Shown here piece by piece: positions 1-8,672 of a stretch of DNA of 64,000 nt. The translations under genes and the position numbers were made by a program. The stretch is taken from NCBI GenBank assembly GCA_963843285.1, contig CAWJJO010000022.1, positions 1 through 64,000 on the forward strand, read 5' to 3'. Below the pieces are notes generated by a model that saw only the letters and a program-made list of their open reading frames with translations, did not search any database and was not told the DNA's origin. The DNA comes from CAZDDB01 sp963843285 (GTDB lineage Bacteria; Acidobacteriota; HRBIN11; JAKEFK01). The stretch's first letter is position 1; every line of letters starts with the position of its first letter.

Positions 1-244
1 TGTGAATCCGAGTGCACCCGGGCTGCGCTTGAGGGGTCGATCCCGATCAGGCGACTCAAGCGGTTCGCTGCCGACAACGACACTACGCGCACGCGGACGG
101 CCCCGGCGTCGAGGTCGTAAACTCAGTTGATGGTCTTGATGCCATGCAACGAATAGCAGTGAGTCTCTTTTGATCAGAGCAACCCGGAAACTAAGTGAAT
201 GGAGGGATAGATAGGAATACGAATTGTAAACTGACGCAATTGAC

Positions 245-325
245 GCATTCTGTGCAAGCCTGTGGAAATTTATATTCTTGATAGCTTGGTGAACGGAGAA
301 ATTTCCACAGGCTTGCACAGAATGC
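245..325. repeat. Perfect 27-bp inverted repeat with 27-base spacer
   Basis: Bases 245-271 and 299-325 are exact reverse complements, separated by a 27-base AT-leaning spacer. The arms are not followed by a T-run, so this is not a standard terminator. It could be a remnant of a small inverted-repeat element or a cruciform-forming site. Confidence 0.8.
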
Positions 326-433
326 TTGGAAATCTATGAGAAGATTCCCACAATTGCTTTAAGCCTTTGGCTTAACAGCTTCCAATTCGGCGGCGCCACC
401 GCCGATAATACACATTCCAAAGAAAAAGAACTG

Positions 434-460
434 CTGGCGGCTACGCCGCCAGTTGTTTTT
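434..460 (+). terminator. Rho-independent terminator-like hairpin
   Basis: An 8-bp perfect GC-rich stem (434-441 with 445-452) closed by a TAC loop is followed by TTGTTTTT. On the opposite strand the stem is also followed by a T-rich tract, so it could act in both directions. No gene is visible immediately upstream on either strand, so what it terminates is unknown. Confidence 0.5.
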
Positions 461-495
461 AAATCGAGCAGAGGACTTGACATTCACATAGCAGC

Positions 496-513
496 GCGGG
501 CATCCCTGCCCGC
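496..513. repeat. Dispersed GC-rich palindrome (family A)
   Basis: Seven-base arms GCGGGCA and TGCCCGC around a TCCC loop. The same palindrome recurs at 613-630, 17242-17265 and, in variant form, at many other gene gaps in this window. Confidence 0.7.
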
Positions 514-612
514 CAGTTTCGTTTTCAACTCTATCTTACATAATTTTGCAGTGACTAGATTTTCTGAAATGGATCGCGCATAAAACGCAAACTGATTCTC
601 AGAGCAGGTTCG

Positions 613-635
613 GCGGGCAGGGATGCCCGCGCTCC
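613..635. repeat. Dispersed GC-rich palindrome (family A)
   Basis: GCGGGCA and TGCCCGC arms at 613-619 and 624-630 followed by GCTCC. It is the inverse orientation of the copy at 496-513, about 100 bases away. Confidence 0.7.
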
Positions 636-735
636 ACTAGCGCTGCCGATCTCCATTGTGGGAAGAAAAAACCGATTGATGTGTCTAATATCTTGGACAC
701 AGCAAACTGAGGGTCCAAATTGCGGGGAGAGAGGA

Positions 736-3462
736 ATGAATCACAAGATGAACCGTCTATGCACATTGATCATATTTTTTCTAATGGGAGGGGTCACTGC
801 ATTTGCAGGTGGCGAGACATCGCTGTCAGGTGTTGTTGAGGATGAGGAAGGGAATCCTCTACCAGAAGCGGAAGTATTCCTTTCGGATTCCGATCGCGCC
901 ATAATCGCCTCCGGAAAAACAAACGCGAAAGGGGAATTCGCACTTTCGGGTTTGCGGCCGGGATATTACATGCTGCTGATTCGTGCGAAGGGTTTTCAAG
1001 ACTCTCATAAGGCGGTGGAGATTGGAGGAAGTGGCGCAAACTCAATCAAATTGCAGATGGGACTATTACCTGTTGAAGAAGAGGTTACCGTTACCGGCAC
1101 ACATGACCGGGTGGATAAGATTGACTCCGTTCCACAGCAAATCAACGTGATATCGAAAGAGGAAATTCAGGACCGTACAAAGTCCGTCCTTGCCCAGGTC
1201 GCGAATGAGGAAGTGGGATTGTCCTTACAAAGAACCAGTCCCACGGTCAGTGCAATCTTTGTTCGTGGATTGACAGGAAACAAAGTGAATGTTTTCGTAG
1301 ATGGGATCCGTTATTCCAATTCCGCTGCACGCGGCGGGATAAATACCTTCTTTAATCTTTTGGAACCTTCGAACCTGGAGAGCATTGAAGTTTTGCGAGG
1401 TCCCAGCAGTTCCCAATACGGAAGCGACGCGATTGGCGGAAGCATTCAGTTACTTTCAAGACTGCCGGAATTCACTACAATCGGAACCTCCACGAGTGGA
1501 GGCATCTCATTTTTTACAAATAGCGCCGATGCAGGCTTCGGTTCGGATGTTTGGACTTCCTATGGGACACAAAAGTTTGCACTTTTGGCAAGCGTGAACG
1601 GCCGCCGGTCGAATGAATTGCGTCCCGGAGAAGGAATCGATTCTCATAACGCAGTGACACGCTTCTTTGATCTGAGCTCAGATCGTGTATTTGACGATCG
1701 TCTTCCAGATACCGAATTCACTCAGTATGGGGGTTCTCTGAAACTTATCTGGGCGCCTGTGCAGGGATCGCAGTTTACTGCCGGCTACATCCGGGGCCAG
1801 CAAGATGACGGGAAGCGATACGATCAATTAATCGGTGGAGATGGGAACTTGATTGCAGATCTGAGAAATTTGATGCTGGATCTTTTCTATTTGAAATATG
1901 ATCGATCCGGAATCGGCTGGTTCGATCATCTGACTGCTTCCTATTCATTCAATTCACAGCGGGAAGAACGCGTCAATCAAGGTGGAAACGGAAATCCGCG
2001 GGCGGCGATCAATCATGAGTATGAGCGCGCTTCGGTTCATGGTTTTCAAGCTCAGCTAAGCAAGGTTCTGGGTTCGAATCAGACGCTTGCATTTGGCGCT
2101 GATTACTATGATGAAGGAATCCAAGCGCCGTCCTTCCGCGAAGATGCCGTTACCGGTGTTGGAACTGTGCGGCGTGGTCGTGTTCCTGATGGAGCTTCGT
2201 TCCATCAAGGAGGCGTATACGCGGAATACATTTTCGATGCATTCCCCGATACTTTGCGACTGTTTACAAATATCCGTTACAGCGGAGCAAGTTACGAAGC
2301 GAGCGCCGCGGATTCGCCTCTTGTGAACGGAGAACCATTGTGGCCGGATGACTCGCTCGATGTAGATTCTGTGACCTACAGGGTAGGTACCATGTGGTCT
2401 GTTGCCGACGGGTTTGGTTTGCAAGCGAATTTCAGCCGGGGGTTTCGGGCGCCGCACATTACGGATCTTGGCACACTGGGGCTCACCGGGGCGGGATTTG
2501 AAGTTGCCTTCCCCGATGTCGCTGGACTTGGGGCGACCGTTGGCTCGACTGCGAGCAGCTCCGCCGTCTCGACGGGAATTGCCGTAGAGCAGCAAAAGCC
2601 GGAAACGAGCCAGACGTACGAAGTCGGGACGCGCATCAGACGCGGACGTCTGGAAACGGATTTTGTTTTCTTTGTGAACGACATCAATGACAACATCACC
2701 AAACAGGCACTCATTCTTCCTCAGGGAGCCATCGGAACCACTCTTGGAGATCAAACGATCATCGCACAAGGACCGACAGGCGTTGTCTTTGTTCCTGCTT
2801 CCACGAGCCCAGTCCTTGTTCGCACAAATTTTGACGATGCGCGGATCTACGGAATTGAATACACTCTTGATTTTGCGTTCAATCCAAAATGGAGCGCAGG
2901 CGCTATATTTACGTATCTTCACGCCGAAGACCGTAGAACGGGATTGTCTCCGAATATTGAAGGTGGAACACCTGCTCCTGACGGATATCTAAAAATGCGG
3001 TATTCTTCGAATCGGAAAAACTTCTGGGTGGAGCCCTTCGTTCATTTCGCTCTAAAGCAGGATCGTCTCTCTTCTCTCGATCTTGAGGATAGGAGAACCG
3101 GCGCTGCCCGCAGCGCCTCAAGTATCACCACTTTCTTCCGGAATGGCGCGACTGTGCGCGGACTCGTCGGTCCGGGTGTTGACGGCATCCTGGGTACGGC
3201 TGACGACATCCTTCTTGCAACCGGAGAGACATTGGATCAAATCCTGTTGCGGGTGCTCGGACCGGGTCTCGGTTCCAACTCACTTTTCAATGAAATACCC
3301 GCTTACGCGACTTTGAATTTCAGGTTCGGTTTCACGATCGGTGAAAATCACAGATTCCTGATTGAGCTGGAGAATCTGACTGACGAAAACTATCGTGGAA
3401 TTAGCTGGGGCGTGGATGCTCCCGGGCGCGGCATCTACTTCCGATACGGCCTCGGATTCTAG
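736..3462 (+). CDS. TonB-dependent outer-membrane receptor
   Basis: Outer-membrane active-transport receptor of 908 residues; the cargo cannot be told from sequence. I chose ATG 736 because a GAGAGAGG ribosome site precedes it and it starts a clean signal peptide (about residues 1-24); an upstream in-frame start at 658 would put the signal sequence internally. Order of parts: a carboxypeptidase-regulatory-like beta-sandwich at about 28-108, a TonB-box-like EEEVTVTG at 114-121, the plug domain at about 125-240 with the usual VFVDGIR and IEVLRGPSSSQYGS motifs, then a long beta-barrel ending in an aromatic residue (GLGF), as expected for outer-membrane insertion. It stands alone, convergent with the sulfatase gene downstream. 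Family assignment is secure; substrate is unknown. Confidence 0.93.
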   Translation: MNHKMNRLCTLIIFFLMGGVTAFAGGETSLSGVVEDEEGNPLPEAEVFLSDSDRAIIASGKTNAKGEFALSGLRPGYYMLLIRAKGFQDSHKAVEIGGSGANSIKLQMGLLPVEEEVTVTGTHDRVDKIDSVPQQINVISKEEIQDRTKSVLAQVANEEVGLSLQRTSPTVSAIFVRGLTGNKVNVFVDGIRYSNSAARGGINTFFNLLEPSNLESIEVLRGPSSSQYGSDAIGGSIQLLSRLPEFTTIGTSTSGGISFFTNSADAGFGSDVWTSYGTQKFALLASVNGRRSNELRPGEGIDSHNAVTRFFDLSSDRVFDDRLPDTEFTQYGGSLKLIWAPVQGSQFTAGYIRGQQDDGKRYDQLIGGDGNLIADLRNLMLDLFYLKYDRSGIGWFDHLTASYSFNSQREERVNQGGNGNPRAAINHEYERASVHGFQAQLSKVLGSNQTLAFGADYYDEGIQAPSFREDAVTGVGTVRRGRVPDGASFHQGGVYAEYIFDAFPDTLRLFTNIRYSGASYEASAADSPLVNGEPLWPDDSLDVDSVTYRVGTMWSVADGFGLQANFSRGFRAPHITDLGTLGLTGAGFEVAFPDVAGLGATVGSTASSSAVSTGIAVEQQKPETSQTYEVGTRIRRGRLETDFVFFVNDINDNITKQALILPQGAIGTTLGDQTIIAQGPTGVVFVPASTSPVLVRTNFDDARIYGIEYTLDFAFNPKWSAGAIFTYLHAEDRRTGLSPNIEGGTPAPDGYLKMRYSSNRKNFWVEPFVHFALKQDRLSSLDLEDRRTGAARSASSITTFFRNGATVRGLVGPGVDGILGTADDILLATGETLDQILLRVLGPGLGSNSLFNEIPAYATLNFRFGFTIGENHRFLIELENLTDENYRGISWGVDAPGRGIYFRYGLGF

Positions 3463-3666
3463 CAAGCTCAGTTTCCCATAGGGATGATTCCTCGCCCTGC
3501 GAGAAAAATGATCCGTAAACTGCGACCACAAGACCTATGATCGATAAGATTTGCATTTACGTTTCCTCCGTGTTCTCTGGAGGCAACCTTCATGCCAGAG
3601 TTTTTCGGGGAGAAGGGATATGAATGCAGCAACGTTGTTGCCTGTTTCGGTTACGGCGTTGCCAGC

Positions 3667-5904
3667 TTATTCCCTGCGCAAGAGAAAGAAACCATTGGAT
3701 GTCTCTATCACACCGCTTGTCTGACCCGATTTCAATTTCGACAAAGCCAGAGCGAGCGGGGCTTCGATTTCATCGGGGTGAGCTTCGATCACGGGTTGTT
3801 GCGAGCGAGCGGAAGCATGAATGGAATACTGGCTTGCCAGTGACTCCCAGGTTTCGCCGTTCTGCATCTTTCTCAGGATTGCCTCTGCGGCCGCTCTTGT
3901 CTTGGTTTGAATGATCCGGAACCGCACCTGTTCCCCGACCTTGCGCTGAGCTAGTTCGAGATTTTGACGGATCAAATCATCTTTCGGCGCCAGACGCGCG
4001 GCTTCGGAAAACTGCGCAACCGCTTCTTCCATCCTGTTTGTACCGCCATACAGCATTCCCAACTGGTTGTGTGCTTCCGCATCTTCCGGACTTCGAGAAA
4101 TGATTTCCTGAAATTGTCGGATGGCATCGGCAGGGCGGCCTGTATCGCGATAGATCGAGCCCAGGCGGAAACGCGACTCCAGGTTGTCGGGACGCGCCTT
4201 CAGTTCCTCAGCCAGCAACTTCTCCGCGGCTCCGAAATTTTTTTGGCGCTGATACAGCCAGGCGAGCGGCTGTACCAGAGTAGGATGATTCGGGGAGACA
4301 GCCAGTCCGGCGAGAAGCGCTTTCTCCGCCTCTTTGGGGTTTTTCATTCCCTCCCAGGCCTCCGATAGATCGCGGTAGGCGGGAAGAAAGTGGGGTAAGG
4401 CGCGAAGGGCAGTCTCCAACTCCGTACGAGCTTTGTCGTACGATTTTAATCGTAATAGCGAACGCCCGAGATAGTAGTGAATCTCAAAACTCGGGATTTG
4501 TCTGTCTTTCAACTCCTGGAACTTCGCTGCCGCCTCACTGTATCGCTCGTTTTGAAAGGCCTCGATTCCCTCACGGATCAATTGATTGAAAAGCTTGAAG
4601 TCTGCAATCTTATCTTTTGGATCGGGAAGCGACGCGCTGGACTGCGAAGGGGGGGCTACTCCCGCATATCCAAGGCTCGCCAGTTTTTCTATGGTTTCGG
4701 GATCCATTTCGGAAGGCGCCGCAGCTTTCATTTGAAGGGCCCCTGATTTGGAAAGCCACTGTTTCAGTTCTTGCGCTTTTGCCCGGTTCGCGGATAACGA
4801 ATTGTTCATCTCACCCGGGTCTCGTTTCAGATCAAAGAGCTCTGCACGCGGGGCCTCAATATATTTCCATCCGTTCGCCCGTACTCCCTGCAGTTTGCTC
4901 CAACCGAAATGGAGCCACGGTGTGAATGTCTCGCAATAGGAAAAGAGTTGCGGATCAGCTGTTTCAGGAACGAGAAGCCATGGCTTCAAGGAGATGCCGG
5001 AAACTTTCCTGGGAAGCGGGATCTGGAGAAGATCGAGAACAGTCGGATAAAGATCGATCAATCGCACCTGGATCGGGATTTTTCGCCCTGCCTTTAAAAC
5101 ACCGGGCCAGCGAATGATCCACGGAACAGAGAGAGTCGAATCGTAGATAAAGAATGAATGCGCATTTTCTCCGTGGTCTCCGAGGCTTTCCCCATGATCT
5201 GATGCGATGATCAAAACCGTATTGAGGCCGATCTGCTTTACGATCCTGCTTACGATCGAATCTGCATACGCGACCTCACCGTCGTACGGGCGGTCGGCAA
5301 ATTTTGTGGAAAATGGGGCAGGCGGCTCGTAGGGGAAATGAGGATCGTAAAGATGTATCCAGGCAAAATAGGGACCTGACTTTTTTTGATGGAACCATTC
5401 GACAAATTCTTGATACACATCTTCCCCGCGTTTTTCCAGATTGAGTGCAAATTGGGTAGGTTGTTTTGCGGGATCGATGCGATCTTCATAAAGATCAAAT
5501 CCACGGTCCAGACCGGATTGTGAATTGACTACAAAGGAAGCAACAAAGGCAGCCGTCGTGTATCCGTTTTTGTGAAGAACTTCTGCAAGAGTAGGAATAT
5601 CCTTCTTCAGAGGCGGGGCAACGTTGTCGTGTACGTCGTGTTCATATGGGAGCAATCCCGTAAAAATGCTGGTATGCGATGGACGGGTGAGTGGAACATG
5701 AGATACTGCGTTTGTAAAAACGATTCCTTCCGCAGCCAATCTGTCGATTGTGGGCGTCTGTGCTTGCGTGTACCCGTAACAACCAATGCGATCGGCACGA
5801 AGGGTGTCGATTGTGATCAACAGGACATTTGGCTTTTGACCGGCGAATAGGGGCATGGTGACGAATAGGGCTGCAAGGATGAACGCCAGAGAGGGATACT
5901 TCAT
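3667..5904 (-). CDS. Sulfatase-fold/TPR/parvulin fusion protein
   Basis: Exported protein of 745 residues with three fused parts. A signal peptide (1-21) leads into an alkaline-phosphatase/sulfatase fold (about 24-395): ITIDTLRAD around residues 30-38 and ASDHGESLGDHGE near 234-246 supply the metal ligands. The nucleophile region reads PLTRPSH (71-77), not the C/S-x-P-x-R formylglycine signature, so Thr73 is the likely nucleophile and the enzyme may be a phosphodiesterase or transferase rather than a true sulfatase. TPR repeats fill about 455-650. The last ~90 residues match the parvulin (PpiC) peptidyl-prolyl isomerase fold, including the ending SNGFFLLRRE. I chose ATG 5904; the open frame runs further upstream, but that part is a palindromic repeat and the end of the neighbouring gene. 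A weakly related, degenerate paralogue is at 58009-59820. Confidence 0.88.
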   Translation of the reverse strand: MKYPSLAFILAALFVTMPLFAGQKPNVLLITIDTLRADRIGCYGYTQAQTPTIDRLAAEGIVFTNAVSHVPLTRPSHTSIFTGLLPYEHDVHDNVAPPLKKDIPTLAEVLHKNGYTTAAFVASFVVNSQSGLDRGFDLYEDRIDPAKQPTQFALNLEKRGEDVYQEFVEWFHQKKSGPYFAWIHLYDPHFPYEPPAPFSTKFADRPYDGEVAYADSIVSRIVKQIGLNTVLIIASDHGESLGDHGENAHSFFIYDSTLSVPWIIRWPGVLKAGRKIPIQVRLIDLYPTVLDLLQIPLPRKVSGISLKPWLLVPETADPQLFSYCETFTPWLHFGWSKLQGVRANGWKYIEAPRAELFDLKRDPGEMNNSLSANRAKAQELKQWLSKSGALQMKAAAPSEMDPETIEKLASLGYAGVAPPSQSSASLPDPKDKIADFKLFNQLIREGIEAFQNERYSEAAAKFQELKDRQIPSFEIHYYLGRSLLRLKSYDKARTELETALRALPHFLPAYRDLSEAWEGMKNPKEAEKALLAGLAVSPNHPTLVQPLAWLYQRQKNFGAAEKLLAEELKARPDNLESRFRLGSIYRDTGRPADAIRQFQEIISRSPEDAEAHNQLGMLYGGTNRMEEAVAQFSEAARLAPKDDLIRQNLELAQRKVGEQVRFRIIQTKTRAAAEAILRKMQNGETWESLASQYSIHASARSQQPVIEAHPDEIEAPLALALSKLKSGQTSGVIETSNGFFLLRRE

Positions 5905-5927
5905 CCTGTCTAGTATAAGCTGCAACT

Positions 5928-5979
5928 GCAGGCGGGACGCCTGCGACCCATAATGCAGGCGGGGACGCCTGCGCTCCAT
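5928..5979 (-). repeat. Two-hairpin dispersed repeat (family A)
   Basis: Two GCAGGCG...CGCCTGC hairpins (928-944 and 955-972 within the 5000s) joined by a short ACCCATAAT linker and ending in GCTCC. Read on the minus strand, the element stays in frame with the sulfatase gene and would encode a peptide starting MERRRP. The same unit lies in the potD signal peptide at 14346-14396. Confidence 0.75.
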
Positions 5980-6005
5980 GACGAGGTGGACGCCTGCGTT
6001 CGATT

Positions 6006-7418
6006 CTACTGCCCGCGGGTGTACCAGGTACCGCCGGGGCCGTCGTAGCTCATTCCTTCTCCCCAGAGGACATGGTTCCGGCCTGTTGAATCTACAGCCA
6101 TCTCGAAATAATCTCCATAAGGGAAAGTGAATCCGTTGGCTGTCTTGTAAGGAGCGCCCGAGCCAAGATCTGAGAGGCGTATAGCGGCGCTCCAACTGGT
6201 TCCGCCGTTTGTAGAGCGGCGATACCACGTATTCCAAGCATTGGTGCTACCGTTTCTATCATCTTGCCAGGTCACACGGAAATCGTTATTGACTGTTGTC
6301 GCAGCAATTGCGGGAAATGAATTGTTCACTCCGGCAACGCCGTTTGAAATCTCCAGACGCGCGCTCCAGGTCGTGCCATTTGTAGAAGTGCGAACATACA
6401 TTTTCTCTGCTGCGCCTGCTACGTCGTTTGCGCTGTACGCCAGCGCGATCTTGCCAGCCGGGTCAATGGCCAGAACGGCTGACGAACCAAGGAAGCCGAA
6501 ATAACAGCCGGCGGCCCAGGGGCAATCGGGCATTTGTTTGGAAGTATCGACGCGCGTTGTGATAAACGACGCGCCCTGATTTGTGGATTTTAGTACGTTG
6601 ATGTTGGCGTCGCCTGTATAATCCTGACTGTAGTCGACGGCAGAAAAATAAACGTCACCATTCGGTGCAACCGCTCCGCCGTTGTGAAACCAGTAGCGCG
6701 TATCGTTGTTTGTTTTTACAGGCGTGCCGAACGAGGCACCGTAATTGTGGGAGGAAACCACATAACTGTCACTCGAATTAAATGCGATATATACGTGCTG
6801 TCCGTTTGGAGAAATGGCAAGAATCGGTTTGTCGTTCCAGGCAATCTGAGACTTTCCTTTTCCGGTAAACGCGATCGGTGTGGACCACGTCGCTCCGCGG
6901 TTTGTGGACTTGATGAATTTGACTCCCGGAGTATACGCATCCAGCCATAAGGCATAGATTGTGCCGTCATTTGCAACTTCAATTTCAGGATCATTTTGTG
7001 CCTTTTTGGTAATCGGAAGGAAAGTGTCAGGGCCCCACGTAATTCCGCTATCACTCGAGCTCCGGAAAATCATTACCGGAAAAGGGCATCCATTGCACGC
7101 TTTTGGACCGTTATAACGTGTAGTCATTTGATAGACATAAGTTGAACTCGGATCTGCCGCGATTGCAGGTTCCCAGTCATCGTTGCCACTCCAGGCGCGT
7201 TCCGAATCCCAGCCGGGCGATGCAGCAGAAATTGCCGGCGCCTGTTCGACCACAGTTTGCTTCGCAAAGGAGATCCCGCTCCATGTCTTTTTTGCTTTGC
7301 TTTCTTCGGATTCAGGCCCTTTCGTTCCTGAAGTTGCTGCAAATCCCAGTACCAGCAGGGATGCGAGCGCAATAAAACGGCGCGCATACCTGTAAATCCT
7401 GTTCCAATCAGCGTTCAT
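6006..7418 (-). CDS. Secreted BNR/Asp-box repeat protein (sialidase-like propeller)
   Basis: A 470-residue exported protein behind a strong GGAGGGG ribosome site. An N-terminal hydrophobic segment (about residues 15-30) acts as signal peptide or anchor. At least six Asp-box-like repeats follow (patterns such as SSDSGITWG, STNRGATWS, STNQGASF, STNGTTWS, STNGGTSWS), the hallmark of a sialidase-type beta-propeller. I see no clear catalytic arginine triad, so I would not call it a sialidase; many such proteins in acidobacteria are binding or structural propellers. Its stop lies about 100 bases before the sulfatase start, so the two may be co-transcribed, with a two-hairpin repeat between them. 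Confidence 0.85.
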   Translation of the reverse strand: MNADWNRIYRYARRFIALASLLVLGFAATSGTKGPESEESKAKKTWSGISFAKQTVVEQAPAISAASPGWDSERAWSGNDDWEPAIAADPSSTYVYQMTTRYNGPKACNGCPFPVMIFRSSSDSGITWGPDTFLPITKKAQNDPEIEVANDGTIYALWLDAYTPGVKFIKSTNRGATWSTPIAFTGKGKSQIAWNDKPILAISPNGQHVYIAFNSSDSYVVSSHNYGASFGTPVKTNNDTRYWFHNGGAVAPNGDVYFSAVDYSQDYTGDANINVLKSTNQGASFITTRVDTSKQMPDCPWAAGCYFGFLGSSAVLAIDPAGKIALAYSANDVAGAAEKMYVRTSTNGTTWSARLEISNGVAGVNNSFPAIAATTVNNDFRVTWQDDRNGSTNAWNTWYRRSTNGGTSWSAAIRLSDLGSGAPYKTANGFTFPYGDYFEMAVDSTGRNHVLWGEGMSYDGPGGTWYTRGQ

Positions 7419-7463
7419 GGCTCCCCTCCATATTGTGTCCCATCATGCCACTAATAGCGGTAT

Positions 7464-8582
7464 TTAGTCAAATCGCAACGATATACGGATGCCTCGACGT
7501 TCGAGTTCACGGAAGAAATCTTCGCGCGGCACACTTGTTTCCGGGCAGAGTACTCCCGGTTTCGTGATTTGATTGTTGGCCAGCATTTGTCCGGCGATGG
7601 AAAGGGGAACTCCAGTATCGAGAGCGCCTGCAGCTATTTTCCAAACTGGATGCGGTCGGATGATCGATTCGGCAAATCCTCGTATGGGTTTCCCGTCCTT
7701 TTCCCCACTCACGAAGACCTGAAGAACGTCGCAGTCCCGTGGTTCCGAATCTATAGGTGACTGGCTTGCGGCCAGTTTCAAAAGCATTTCGCGGGGAGAA
7801 ACGTCGTGGATCAGCTTTTCACGGGAAGCAAAGCCGAGCTGGACAAGGAAACTTATTTTGCGGACGAAGTCTTCCGGAAAGGCCACTTTGAAACTCGCTT
7901 CTTTGAGTCCGGGGAAGGAGCGAGCAAACATCGCAACTTCCGAATGCAGCGTGTAGAGCGCTTCCATTCTTCCAACCGGTTGCGGAAAGTCGATGATTTC
8001 CGATCCGGACATTGGGGGTACGGGAATTGCTTTGCTATCTGTAAATACCATCGGTTCGAGCGCAAATTCATCCAGTACCGTGTCGAGAGCGTACGGTACG
8101 GGTAACGGTCCGGAAGCCGTTTCGTCCTTGCATGCTACCCGGACGTGTGCTTCGTCAACACGGTCCATTCTTGCCGCAAGCGCTCCTGCCATCACGTTTG
8201 TGATTCCCGGTGTGGAGCCCATCCCAAGAACCGCCGTTACACCTGCTGACGCAAACTCTTCGTGAAGAGCAAATTGTTTTAACGATCCGTGATACAGCCC
8301 ACCTAGATCTGTGTAGGGCACACGCGCCCGCAACGCGGCTTTCATCACAGGCACATTCAAATAGTACGTGACGCAATTGAGGACGACATCGTGGCCTGAT
8401 ACTAGCTTTGTAGTACTATCTTCATCACGAACATCCACCGACGCAGGATGGATGCGTGGATCGTGTATGGGCAGTGGTCTCGAATCTGCCGCCGTAATGC
8501 TGATGTCCTCCGCAAACTCCAGAAGGTCGCGGATGGCGATGGCTGCCATCGCTCCTGCCGCGCCAAGCACAATGACCTTCAA
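7464..8582 (-). CDS. Lysine 6-dehydrogenase / saccharopine dehydrogenase-like protein
   Basis: An NAD(P)-dependent oxidoreductase of 372 residues. The N-terminus LKVIVLGAAGAMAAIAIRDL is a Rossmann dinucleotide fold, and the overall pattern (VVLNCVTYYLN, YTDLGGLYHG, GMGSTPGITNVMAG) resembles lysine 6-dehydrogenase of bacilli, which oxidatively deaminates the side chain of L-lysine. I prefer the TTG at 8582: the open frame extends to 8630, but those extra residues come from a palindromic repeat. It follows patA and closes the polyamine block, so it may act on lysine or on a polyamine-derived carboxylate. Related options are carboxynorspermidine or homospermidine metabolism; sequence alone does not decide. 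Confidence 0.75.
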   Translation of the reverse strand: MKVIVLGAAGAMAAIAIRDLLEFAEDISITAADSRPLPIHDPRIHPASVDVRDEDSTTKLVSGHDVVLNCVTYYLNVPVMKAALRARVPYTDLGGLYHGSLKQFALHEEFASAGVTAVLGMGSTPGITNVMAGALAARMDRVDEAHVRVACKDETASGPLPVPYALDTVLDEFALEPMVFTDSKAIPVPPMSGSEIIDFPQPVGRMEALYTLHSEVAMFARSFPGLKEASFKVAFPEDFVRKISFLVQLGFASREKLIHDVSPREMLLKLAASQSPIDSEPRDCDVLQVFVSGEKDGKPIRGFAESIIRPHPVWKIAAGALDTGVPLSIAGQMLANNQITKPGVLCPETSVPREDFFRELERRGIRISLRFD

Positions 8583-8600
8583 TCTTGAATCCTCAACAGG

Positions 8601-8661
8601 AGAGGAGTGCGGGGCCTCCGTGCCCCGCAATAGCTGGCGGGCACGGAGGCCCGCCTCTCCA
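8601..8661. repeat. Two-hairpin dispersed repeat (family A)
   Basis: Two GC-rich hairpins (GCGGGGCCTCCGTGCCCCGC and GGCGGGCACGGAGGCCCGCC) flanked by GGAG at the left and CTCC at the right. It fills the gap between patA and the lysine-dehydrogenase-like gene and distorts the apparent start of the latter. Confidence 0.75.
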
Positions 8662-8672
8662 CAGCTTGCGGC

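Larger units (their letters stand above)
1..735. other. Non-coding region upstream of the TonB receptor
   Basis: I see no convincing gene in this 735-base stretch. The first ~120 bases are clearly richer in GC than the rest of the window and can be read without stops on either strand, but no start, ribosome site or recognisable domain is present; they may be the edge of a foreign or decayed gene. The rest holds a long perfect inverted repeat, a terminator-like hairpin and two copies of a dispersed GC-rich palindrome, listed separately. Confidence 0.6.

Noticed and set aside
326..583. Possible 85-residue gene
   Set aside because: It runs through a terminator-like hairpin and a dispersed palindrome, has no ribosome site and no domain.
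2056..2922. Long open frame opposite the TonB receptor
   Set aside because: Antisense shadow with biased composition.
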